The notes beneath the pieces are model-generated. The model made no database searches. It was not told the DNA's origin and saw only the letters and a program-made list of their open reading frames with translations. Below, one piece after another: positions 54,172 through 63,644 of a DNA stretch of 64,000 bases (within the stretch, counting starts at the first letter, position 1; the number at the start of each line of letters is the position of its first letter). This stretch comes from Aplectana chamaeleonis. Its lineage: Eukaryota; Nematoda; Chromadorea; Rhabditida; Cosmocercidae. Both the position numbers and the translations under genes were made by a program. The stretch lies in contig JAPDOI010000696.1 in NCBI GenBank assembly GCA_029168955.1, forward strand, positions 244,745 through 308,744, read 5' to 3'.

Positions 54172-57100
54172 GTCAGGTTTTCCTTCTAAAAATTTGCCGC
54201 CTGAAAAAAAGGTAAAAAGGAATGTTTATGTGAAAAGAACGAAATTTCATTCTATCTTTTCAGCGGAATGATCCGTCTCCGTTCCGCTCTATGGGTTTTC
54301 GAGCGGAAGGCACTGTGGCGGCCATCACATTGCCGGCGATCTTAATTGGAGTGTTATATACGGGGCAATGGGTTTTGCTGTACCTGGATGGACAGTTGCA
54401 GTCACTGTTCTGTGAGCATTTTCAAATTTATTTCATCTAAAAATAGATTTCGTTTGTTATTTTGTTGAAATTTCAGCCGTTTCCGATTGGGTGGCGTCGA
54501 TGCGGCAGTACACATGGATACGTGATGTGATTACGGCAGGTTTTATTTCTTCCAATTGTAATTCAGACCGCGGAAAACGTTTATCGAACACGAATACTAT
54601 CAAAATCCTGAATTATTTACACTACCTGTTACTGCTAGGTGACCGGTTGTGATCTGTTGGAAATTGCGCGGCTCAATTTTGAGATTTCCGCCTCGACTCC
54701 TCTGTAGTTCGCGATGTCACCGTCAGTGTCAAGCGGACCGTTGTCTCGGACTCGACGGAGATACGCCCCTCCCTTCTTGAAGAACGAAGTTTTTGTAGAT
54801 TGATGAAGTTTTCACCTTGTCTTTAGGCCTTTTAGGTCACCTCCCAAAATCTTCGTTTTCGCCCCAAAATTCCTACGTATCCCCCATTCTCCAATTCTTG
54901 GAGAATTTTCACGTCCTCCGTCGTTCCGCCCAAGGTGCGTTTCATGATACCATCCAGTATTGATCTTATTAGGGAACTTCGCATGATGTACCCCCGGATC
55001 AGAAAGCTCAAAACGTTTTCTAGTCAACTCTGGCACGCCCTCTTCGAATCTAAACTCGGATTTTGCTACGGACATCTGCGAATTCAGTTATAGCCTGTCA
55101 AAGTTCATATTTCCCGCCTTTTTTCTTTGAAAAACACGCATTAGTGTTTGAAAATCTGGAAACGGACCTCACAATTGTGTTCAGCGCCCAAAACTACCCC
55201 ATTAAGAGAATTTCGGGTGAAGGCACGTTTTCCAAACCTTGCCCAGACTGATTGCGTACCGGACTTGTACGGATTTTCGGTTGGGCGCTTATTTATACCT
55301 CTGAAAGCGTTAAAAATGTTGCAGATTTCATTCGAAATCATTCCAGGTGGGTTATTTGTGGCGCTGATCGCGAATCTGGTTTTTTTTTGGCGATTTTCAG
55401 AGCTTTTCGACTTGATTCGTTCAAAGCTTACCATCGGGGGGAAAATTTGATGGCGAATCGCGACGTTCACCGATTTCCGGAGTGCTACTATAGATATAGC
55501 TCAAATTGCTGCCATGGGGATTTTTCGCAGTGCTAAACTCTAATCTGCGATCCGTTTATCGATTTTTGGTAGATTTCAGTAGTTTACGGTGGGTATACGG
55601 TAGCTTGGTCAAAGTCTCAGATTTGGCTCAACATTTTTCTGTGGGTGTTATCTCGGACCCCGAACAAGAATTTGAGGGCCATTTTTTGATTTTCGAAATT
55701 TTAAGGTAGGTAAAGCCAGTTAAAAGGCATTATGCCGACCGCAACATACAGTAATCATAAGTCTAGCGGAAAACAGACCCCAGATTCGCGTTCAGCGCCC
55801 TGAATAACCCCCAGTTGAAAGTTTTGTGCCGAATCCGAATTTTTTTTTTCAAACACCCAAAAAATTAGCTGATGGGTAGGTACCCTTACCTTTTCACAAA
55901 GCTTCAAAAACGCTTATAACTTCGTTCAGAGGTGTCAGTAGCAAAATCCTATGTCAGATTCGGAGACAGCGGAGCAGAATTGACCAGAAAACATCATCTT
56001 TTAATCGGGCTGCCGAGATGTCGTACGTTCACGCCGTGGCAGTGTGGAGGAAAGAAGATCACCTCTATGCAAACCGACGTCACCCCCTCCGCGAAGAGGG
56101 TTTTTGTCATGGGAGAGGTGCTGGCCGGCCGCAGCTCTCCTTCGGATTCTCCTACAAAGGGCCGGCGTGGAGAGGAATTCTGGACCCGCTCAGAAGTACC
56201 TATGCGCCACGTGCGGCAAGGATGTTACCAGGAGACATACCAGCGTCCAGTGCTTCGGATGCCAAAGGTGGGTGCATCTCTCCTGTTCGGGTCTCAGCTC
56301 TGTGAAGCATCATAACTCTGCTTTTCGCTGTGTTTTATGCTCTTCACCTACCAACTCTGATTCCTCTTCCTCAAATCGCCCCCTTTCCATTGTACATATC
56401 AATCTCAACGGCCTTCGTACTAAACTTTCTGAGCTCTCTCTTTGCACGTACTTACCATCCAGACGTGATCATGGTTCAAGAAACCAAGCTCTCTCCATCC
56501 CTACCTATCCTCATCCTAATATCCCGGGCTACACTGCCTTCCATGCTCCAAGGTCAGCTCTTGGCGGAGGAGTTTCAACCTTTGTTTTATCCTCTCTCCT
56601 CCCACCTCATACCAAACACCCCCACGGATGGTACTCTCGAGTACCTTCCAATCCATCTCCCTCTTAAAACACCCTTTCTCTTTTCAACATATATATTCCC
56701 CCTACCACCTCATGCCCCTCCTCCTACAATCCCATTCCTCTTCTCAAACAACTCAACGATTATTCCCTCTCATCATCAGTTGTTTCATGGGCGACTTCAA
56801 TGCCCACACCTTCTGCTCGTCCCTTGGTTCTGATGCTAGAGGAGAAGAAGTCGAAGAATGGGCTGAGGAGTGCGACCTGGTCATCTTAAACGATGATCAG
56901 CCCACTCGTCTCCTGCCAACGGCCGATCTTCTAGCCCAGACATAACTCTTATCTCGTCCAACCTTTCCAACGCTTGCTCATGGTCTACCTCAACAACATT
57001 GTCTAGTGATCATGTTCCCGTCTTTGTGCACATCGATCTCTCAAATTCTCTTGCTCCTTATTCTGGTGTTCGTCAACGTTCTTTTCTCAATTTAGGCCAA

Positions 57101-60100
57101 ACAGACTGGTGCCTGTTCAGTGAGGTTGCGCTACGCCTGGCGGCTGATTACCCGTGGAATGGCAATGTGCACCAGAAGGAGCATCACTTATCTGATGCAA
57201 TTCGCAGGGCCATGAAGGCGGCTATCTGTTGGCCGAGTTAAGACGTTCTATCAAACGTCACCAGAAATTCTTCAGAAAATCAGGACTAGAGTCCAGAAAG
57301 AGCAGTTGACCATCTAGACCCTGTCGTCGCTCAGCTGGATGGTGAGATCAGAAAAGATCTCGACCAGCACAAGAAAGAACAGTGGGAAAAATTCACAGAA
57401 CAGCTTAATTTCAAGACGGACAGTGGAGCTACTTGGACGGTGCTTCGGAAACTATCGGGGAAGAGCTCGCCAGCCATCATCTCCACTATTGAGTTCGGTA
57501 ATAACAGTTTCAAGTCAGGAAAGGAAGCCGCCTACTCTCTCGGTAAAAGTTTCTTTGTCACGAGTACAAGGCGAGGTCCGCAAAATAGAGTGACAGTAAA
57601 GAGCTGTACCGCCTCCCGCTCATGAGCACGGCCGATGCGTTCACTGTGGCGCAAGTAGAAGATTATAAAGGGCATGCGGAACTCCAAAGCTGTCGGTCGG
57701 ACGGCATTTGTCCTGTTGTACTGAAGAAACTCCCGACTGAGATCCTTCCGCTCATCGTTGATATGATTAACACTTCGTTTAGCTCTTGCACTATTCCGCA
57801 AAACTGGAAGACAGCCAACGTCATCCCGTTGCCCAAGCCTGGCAAACCTCAGTCATCAGTAAAGGGATATCGTCCCATTGGCTTGATGTCACCTTTCGCC
57901 AAGGTGGCCGAAAAGCTCATTGTCAGGGATCTAGCGGAGCACAACGAGAAGCAGTTGTTTCAACATGGGTTCAGGAGGCTACATTCCACAACTACGGCGT
58001 TGCTAGAAATTACCAGCTATGCTATCGACGGAGTTCAACTTTAACAAGCCATTGAGAAGTGTAGCTGTTGCGTTGGATCTCACCAAGGCATTTGATACGG
58101 TTAACCTTGGAGTCCTGTCAAGCAACATTCTGGAGTCGTCAATACCATCTTGGCAGAAGCGTTGTATATCGGCTTTTATTAAAGGTCGGCGGGCAAGAGT
58201 CATGTTTCAGAACCATGTCTCCAACAGTATTCCTATGGCAGCTGGAGTCCCTCAGGGCGGAGTTCTATCGCCAGCCCTCTTCCAATCTGTACCTCGAAGA
58301 TATGCCTGAGCCTCCACAGGACATCAAGGTCGTCGCGTATGCCGATGACATAACAATCATGTGTCGAGATCAGGGACTTACAGGTGGCCGCCAATAAGAT
58401 CAACGAGTACCTGAGGCACTGAAGAGCTTTTTCGACCGCAGGATGCTAAGTATCTCTGCAGCCAAGTCGTCAGTGTCCGTTCTCACGACGGACCCATCCG
58501 AGCTAGCGCTCATCCGGATGTCGTGTGGGATGGAGACCGTTTGCCTGCTGCTCGCTTCCCAAAGCTGCTCGGTCTTGTGCTCGATCCGTCACTCAAGTTT
58601 CATAAGAATACCGAGCAGAAGCAGGCGGTCGTTAAAGCTAAGCTCAACGTTCTCAGGGCCCTGGGCGGCACTTCGTGGGGTAGCAGCAAGGAGACTATAC
58701 TCACAACGTATAAAGGCAATTCTGCAGCCCGCCCTGGAGTACGCCGCACCGGTTTGGCAGCATCTCGTCTCAGAATCCTCCTGGACAAAGATGCAACGAG
58801 TACAAAATGCTGCTCTCCGTATCGCCACCGGATGTGCAAGGTTCCCCAATCGAGCACCTGCATGCTGAGACCCGTCTATTACCAGTGAAGGAGCACTGTC
58901 AGCTCCAGGCCCAGCAATTCCGCATTAACATTATAAAACAACCAAATCACCCGTCGTGGAGAGTGTTAAACCCCGTGAGAGAGAAGTATAAGAAAGCCAT
59001 TCGCCGATGCTCCAAACAAAGTCAATTTGCAAAGGTGGCACGACTCACAGCAAAAACGACTCCGTCTTTTGCGCGAGGAGCACACCAAGTTCGTACGGTG
59101 TCATCTTGTGAAGGTGGCCATAAATCTATACTAGGAGATATACCGCCCCCCGTCTGCACCTCTGAGTCTCAACTCGGAAGAAGGGCGAGATGCACACTCG
59201 CATCATTACGCTGTGGTCACTCTACAATGCTAATGTCTTATGTCAGCAAGATTGACAGCAGCAAATCTGATGTGTGCCCGGACTGCGGTATCGTCGGCCA
59301 TGATACCGCACATTTATTCAACTGTCCGGAGAGACCTACCACGCTGACACCAATGGACCTATGGACGAATCCACTACTGGTCGCCCAGTTCCTCCGCCTA
59401 TGACAAAACCCTCTATGTGGCTGCAAAGAAGAAGAGAAGATCTTTTAGTCGGTGGGGTCGGCCTTGCGAGGTTCCCTAGTTAGCTCACAAAGTTTTCATA
59501 GAGCTTATGGTCCCAATAGATGTCTTATCCCAACCTTCTGAGTTTTTAAACGACTGGAATTGTGATTCCGAACTGACATCCACGAACGGCACCTGAAAGC
59601 CCCATGCTAGGACTCATAGTCAGATGATAGATCTCCGATCACTATGGAACATATATCTGCAGTTAGGTCCGTGGCTTGCCTCCTCAAGAAAAAAAAATTC
59701 AGATTTCACCCGCGGCTGGCGCGAGCGGCTTAAATTTCACCGCCGTCTTGCGGGATGGTAAGGGGACAGGGGCTCTCTACACACCGAGGGAGGAGTTGTC
59801 CCGCCTTTTGCGGCTCCAATTCCACTCGGGACCTTTTCGTTCGCATTGAGAAGCGTGACGTTTCGAACTGCAAAAACGGGACAACTCCTCCCCATGGTGT
59901 GTAGAGAGCCCCTGTCCCGATGGTAAGCTGATCAGCTGCGCGCTTCTCTCGACCTGAATTGATTGGTGGGCCGGCGCACGCCACCGCCCACCCATCCGCG
60001 GGTGAGATTTAAATGTCCTTTCCTGGGGAGGCAAGCCTCGGATCTGCCTATACTTTCGAGTAAACGACCACTCCTGAAAAATTCAAAAATCACGAAGAGA

Positions 60101-63000
60101 ATATCGAAAATGACAAAGAAAGTGAACAAAGTTCAAGAAGAGTCAAAAGAGCGCACATTTGTTTATTTATACGATTTATTTATTGCGCTCGGATGGACGC
60201 GCCGAAAAAAAAAAACAATCAGTGAACCAAGATATAAGATGATGGTGGATATTAAAAGCGCAAAAGGAATCGTGCGAATAGTGACAATCAATCTCCCCAT
60301 CGATGCACATTTGAGTTTATAGCCCTGTAGCATATTTCATTATGTCGACAATATAGCGAAAATCTCATATTAAAAAAATGAAATCGATAGCTGCATAGGG
60401 AGATATTTGAAAGAAAAGCGGATGTCAATAGATTATTTTCCGCTACTCTACAGTCCGCATGGATCCTAGTGATACTTCGCGTTCCCTATAGAACGTTGGC
60501 GCAAACTCGATCTTACCGTAATCCAAAAACGTCAGAGACGCAGAGGGAGCGCTGCTTCTTTGGACTCTTCGCTCGCCATCTCGTTTCGGACAGAGTATAG
60601 TCAGTGAAGTTTAGGGTCCGGTGACGGAGGAAATCGCCTTTCGTTGCTGTTGTGTCTCGCTGCTGTCCGGTTGTCTGTCGCCCTCCTCAATCATTCTTGT
60701 CGGTCCGTTACCGTTTGCGTGCAGTCATCTGCATCATATTGGAGATGATCGACGACGTGGTTTCACCTTGTCACAAGCATTTGGTAGAAGAGGTAAAAAC
60801 ACTGAATTCCATAGTTGTATTTTACCAAAAACATTAGTTAATTTTTTTTTTGACTTGCTAATGCTACTAGCTTTTTTTTCCGGATATTCAGGATCATTTT
60901 TGTCTTTTTTTGTTTCAGGTATCCTCTGTTTCGGAGTAAAATTTATTTCCGTTCATCGCATGCGTCTGCGCGCGTACGCTGCGTCTCCTTCTCCCCACAC
61001 TTTCTCGCTCCTTTACCTTCGCTCCGCATAAGCGCGCGAGGTAACAGAGTCAATTTGGCTCGGAAACAGAGGATAAGTTCCTTTTTTTGGGGCAAGGTCA
61101 AACAGACCGTTGCTTTATGCATGGAAGGTGCTACACTTCCCCCCCCCACCCCATCTTTTGGTGAACAAAATTTCCAAAAAAATCGAAAATGTTCAAGTTC
61201 TCTTGGGGGTGAATTTTTTTCGACACTTGTGGTGGTTGAAATTTTTCAGGAGAAGATTCGATTTTGGTTTTTTTTTTCAATTAACACTACGTTCCTTAGC
61301 AGAGTAAGGCGTAGCGGTGTGATCGGCGCGTGACAGGTGCGGCCCACCTCCAGCTTTGGATCCGTGCAGCCCCCCTATGGAGATTGTGATTTTGTGCCTT
61401 TCTTGAACCAATTTTTTCCATGGAAATTCTAGATTTTTTTCCATTAAAAATTTAAAAAGTATTAATTAATTTTTTTCCTCAAAAAAATTCAGAAAAATCC
61501 AGTAGAGAATTCATGTGAAACAATTTTCCTATGGCATTGCTCGATTTTTTTCCATTACGAAATTGAAAAAAAATAATTAATTTCTTCCCTTCTAAAATTC
61601 AGAAAAACTCAAGAGAGAATAGGAGTCTTTGATAAAGATCATAAAGCAGTTCCCATTTATTTCCAGTTCGAAACATCCCCCCAAGGTTTTCATTTTTGTC
61701 CAACAATTTCAGATCCGCACCCCAAAAAGTTCTATTTTTTTGAATTTTTTTTTGACGTCCATAACATTGTGCGGGTGAACAAAACCACTTGATCCTGTTT
61801 TGGGGTAAGTTTCTTCTATCGTTACGGGATAATCACAACAAGATTTATTGGTATCCATTGCGAGGATGTTTAAGTGCCTTTGTGATTGTGTATATTTGAA
61901 AATTTTATGTAAATTTTTTAAACATTCAAAATGTTTATTGGTAAAAAAATGTTAAGTAGTAGATCGCGAAAATTATAGAGGAAGATCGTTTTTGGGCACG
62001 CAGTGATGATGGGCGTCAAAAGAATTAGGCGCTATTCATAGTCCTCATAGCTAGCGTGTAACGTGCGTCACGTGCGGGAGGGGCGTTGAAGTATGAATAC
62101 TTTCTACGCGTGTCACGCGCGTGACGCGCTCGCGCAGACTATGAATACTCCAGCGGCCATGCTTTGGCGGAGCCGATTAAAGTGGGCCTTAACTTTGGCG
62201 AGCAAGCAAAATCTGTACACGCGTTCACTATATTGGTAGCAGAAGATAGTACTGGAATTGAATATTTTGGAAAAGGAATGAAATTGAAGGAGGATTAATA
62301 ATGAAAATGTCAAAAAAGTTCTTACGGACGCCAACGCCATGCGGTGTCATACTTCAACGCCACGCCCGCGCGTCACGCGCGTGCCGCGCTTGCGTTGAGT
62401 GGTATGAGCGTGCCTTATGTAGAGTCTGTCGGAATGACAACGTCCGCTCGCGCGGTCGGTATGCTTGTCGCGCGGCCATCAAGCAGGCGTTTTTTGGATT
62501 TGTAAATTGACAAACAGCAATGTGAGACAAAAGTGAGTAATATCGCAGTCAGCTATCTGCAGTCATAAAAAAGCTAGCCAGAGAAATGCCTTTGCTGTGG
62601 CTGCTCGACACTCACGCGGACCGCGTGGGTGGACATTCTCATTTGGACATGCTGGCGTGCCCCCGTGCTAACGGAATCCCGTGTTTTCAGCCTTCCAACT
62701 GGCCTACACGTACATATTCGGAGCCTACGCCACGTATCTTTTCCTATCAACTGGTCATGCATTGGCTCCAATCGTCACACATGCGATGTGCAACTGTTTA
62801 GGACTGCCACTGTTCAACGAAATTTGTGAGATTTTTGTGTAGAAAATTGAAAATCTTGAAAGAAAAAAAAACAGTTTTCAGGTACATTTTCCAAGCGATG
62901 GCAACGTGTGCTGCTGTGGTCGGCGTATACAACAGGCATGTGTGGTTTTGTGGTGCTAGTGGGACCACTAACAAACCCGGATCTCTACCAGAATTGGTGA
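53989..63000 (+). CDS. RCE1: RCE1 CAAX prenyl protease 2, 6 exons
   Basis: RCE1 is an ER-membrane glutamate protease of the ABI/CPBP family that removes the last three residues of prenylated CAAX proteins such as Ras. Exons are 53989-54171, 54264-54411, 54477-54535, 60615-60792, 62691-62825 and 62882-63000, giving about 273 residues (human 329). Diagnostic pieces are SMGFRAEG (human LMGFRLEG), WIRDVIT-GPVTEEIAFRCC (human WLRNQVIAPLTEELVFRAC), FACSHLHH (human GVAHFHH), AYTYIFGAYATYLFLSTGH, APIVTHAMCN (human GPVLCHSFCN) and GPLTNPDLY (human QPLTDPKLY). Putative catalytic residues are Glu135, His168 and His220. Several hydrophobic segments fit a multipass enzyme. Intron 3 is 6.1 kb, holds a LINE, and phase is kept only with a GC-AG intron (donor at 54536). 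Intron 4 is 1.9 kb with two MITEs. Confidence 0.93.
54264..54411 (+). CDS. RCE1: RCE1 exon 2 (residues 62-110)
   Basis: Encodes RNDPSPFRSMGFRAEGTVAA, then a membrane segment (ITLPAILIGVLYTGQWVLLY) and LDGQLQSLF. The GFR.EG motif is conserved in RCE1. Ends with T carried before gtgagc. Confidence 0.92.
54477..54535 (+). CDS. RCE1: RCE1 exon 3 (residues 111-130), GC donor
   Basis: The carried T plus CC gives S; the exon then encodes VSDWVASMRQYTWIRDVIT. The visible GT donor four bases later (54540) leaves exon 4 out of frame. Splitting at ACG|GCAGGT (54536) keeps the frame and gives the same W-to-TEE spacing as human. A GT donor at 54527 is also in phase but drops conserved residues. Confidence 0.75.
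55560..55880. repeat. diverged copy of the ctgaacacgaat palindromic family in RCE1 intron 3
   Basis: gtagtttacggtgggtatac, cccgaacaagaatttgaggg, then ccagattcgcgttcagcgcc and gctgatgggtaggta echo the arms of 53251-53594. Confidence 0.5.
56044..57240 (+). pseudogene. LINE zinc-finger and endonuclease region, frameshifted
   Basis: Residues RCWPAA...GVERNSGPAQKYLCATCGKD show a C4HC3-like finger. SIVHINLNGLRTKLSEL, VIMVQETKLSPS, FMGDFNAH and SSDHVPVFVHIDL are the conserved EEP motifs (N, E, DxN, SDH). The motifs fall in different frames, so the enzyme is broken. Confidence 0.8.
57622..59403 (+). pseudogene. LINE reverse transcriptase and C-terminal zinc region, frameshifted
   Basis: NWKTANVIPLPKPGK, YRPIGLMSPFAKVAEKLI, ALDLTKAFDTVN, AGVPQGGVLSPALF and VAYADDITIMC are RT blocks. 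ALEYAAPVWQ and NAALRIATGCARF follow, and the tail has CPDCGIVGHDTAHLFNCPER. Blocks lie in three frames with shifts near 58030, 58290, 58400, 58520 and 58800. Confidence 0.85.
59662..60048. mobile_element. palindromic MITE (CACCCGCGG family) with a nested MULE-like MITE
   Basis: ttaggtccgtggcttgcctc with gatttcacccgcggctggc is mirrored by ccgcgggtgagatttaaatg, gaggcaagcctcggatctgc. The core gtaagctgatcagctgcgc is shared with 7643. Interrupted at 59763-59918. Confidence 0.8.
59763..59918. mobile_element. MULE-like MITE, 156 bp, 9-bp duplication
   Basis: GGGACAGGGGCTCTCTACAC is mirrored by GTGTAGAGAGCCCCTGTCCC, arms about 49 bp. The 9-mer GATGGTAAG occurs at 59754-59762 and 59919-59927. A 9-bp duplication is typical of Mutator-like elements. 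Confidence 0.88.
60446..60513. repeat. half copy of the GCGCAAACTCGG palindromic MITE
   Basis: ctctacagtccgcatggatc, ctagtgatacttcgcgttcc, gttggcgcaaactcga; the right arm is missing. It lies about 100 bases before RCE1 exon 4. Confidence 0.65.
60615..60792 (+). CDS. RCE1: RCE1 exon 4 (residues 131-189), catalytic Glu and first His
   Basis: Follows gaagtttag. Encodes GPVTEEIAFRCCCVSLLSGC, LSPSSIILVGPLPFACSHLH and HIGDDRRRGFTLSQAFGRR. It contains the TEE glutamates and the SHLHH histidines of the ABI/CPBP motif. Ends G|gtaaaa. Confidence 0.93.
61093..61797. mobile_element. hAT-like MITE, 705 bp, perfect 8-bp duplication, in RCE1 intron 4
   Basis: CAAGGTCAAACAGACCGTTG is loosely mirrored by the right end ccacttgatcctg. 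TTTTGGGG occurs at 61085-61092 and 61798-61805. Confidence 0.75.
62023..62420. mobile_element. GC-rich-ended palindromic element (GCGCGTGACGCGC family) in RCE1 intron 4
   Basis: attaggcgctattcatagtc at the left and gtggtatgagcgtgcctta at the right are diverged inverted ends. Inner gtcacgcgcgtgacgcgc and cgcgtcacgcgcgtgcc add further palindromes. The middle matches 33200-33370 in inverse orientation. Confidence 0.65.
62691..62825 (+). CDS. RCE1: RCE1 exon 5 (residues 190-234), second catalytic His
   Basis: The carried G plus CC gives A; the exon continues FQLAYTYIFGAYATYLFLST and GHALAPIVTHAMCNCLGLPL. The His in VTHAMCN corresponds to the third catalytic position. Donor T|gtgaga. Confidence 0.93.
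62882..63000 (+). CDS. RCE1: RCE1 exon 6 with stop
   Basis: Follows gttttcag; the carried T plus GT gives C. Encodes TFSKRWQRVLLWSAYTTGMC then GFVVLVGPLTNPDLYQNW, stop TGA 62998-63000. PLTNPDLY matches human PLTDPKLY; intron 5 is only 56 bases. A longer ORF in another frame over the same bases is a shadow. Confidence 0.92.
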
Positions 63001-63644
63001 AATTCCACTAACATTCCCCCTTCTAGCCTGAACAGGTTCGAGTAGGAACCTAAAGGGCTTCCTCGCGGCGATTTCACGGAGTTTTCGCGGCATCCCAACA
63101 AAGTAATCCATGAAAAATTTCGTTACGGTGCCAAAGATCTAATCATTAAGTAGTTTTATCTGAGTTTGGTCTTTCATGTTGAGTGGAATCTGATGTAATT
63201 CTGGTCATTTATTATACGGAATTCCGAATGGGTTTCTACGTGTAGTGTTTTCTCTCCTGAGGTGATCTAATTTTTTGTTGCTAGGGCTAATTATTAATCA
63301 TTGCTGTACTCGGGCTCTCAATTTTGCTAGGTTCGAATTCAAATTTAGGTACGAATTGTTTTTTCGAATTTTTTTTGTTTCCACTCTAGCTTATGGGCCG
63401 CCATTTTAATCTCATCCTGTACTATTAGGTGCTTTCCTGTGAGCAGTTATATCGATTCATTAGTGTATGTAGTTTTTTCGATGAACACTGATAATTTCAT
63501 TTTTGCCGTATTATCCGTTGTTCGGTTATACATAAATGGTTTCATTGCCAAAAATGGGTTTTGTATGATCAAGTCCGAGTTTTGTAAATTTCAGGAGAAC
63601 ATGTTGACATTTTATTGTTCCGTTTTCGTCATTAGACTGGACTA

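Larger units (their letters stand above)
55960..59450 (+). mobile_element. dead non-LTR retrotransposon (CR1/Jockey-like), LINE copy 3, in RCE1 intron 3
   Basis: The most complete of three copies. In order it shows a Cys/His zinc finger after GVERNSGP, an endonuclease/exonuclease/phosphatase domain, a reverse transcriptase with YADD (58338-58349), and a C-terminal CPDCGIVGHDTAHLFNC zinc motif. Frame changes occur at least five times. The 3' end is an A/G-rich gaagaagagaag run near 59430-59440. It inserted in the same orientation as RCE1; the exact 5' end and target duplication were not resolved. Confidence 0.85.

Noticed and set aside
54477..54539. RCE1 exon 3 ending at the GT donor 54540
   Set aside because: Carries one base and puts exon 4 out of frame (reads to a stop). 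It would need an extra micro-exon, which I could not find.
62826..63011. 61-codon frame covering RCE1 exon 6
   Set aside because: The frame reads across intron 5. The exon's true frame (TFSKRW...PLTNPDLYQNW) is set by phase and by the conserved RCE1 C-terminus.
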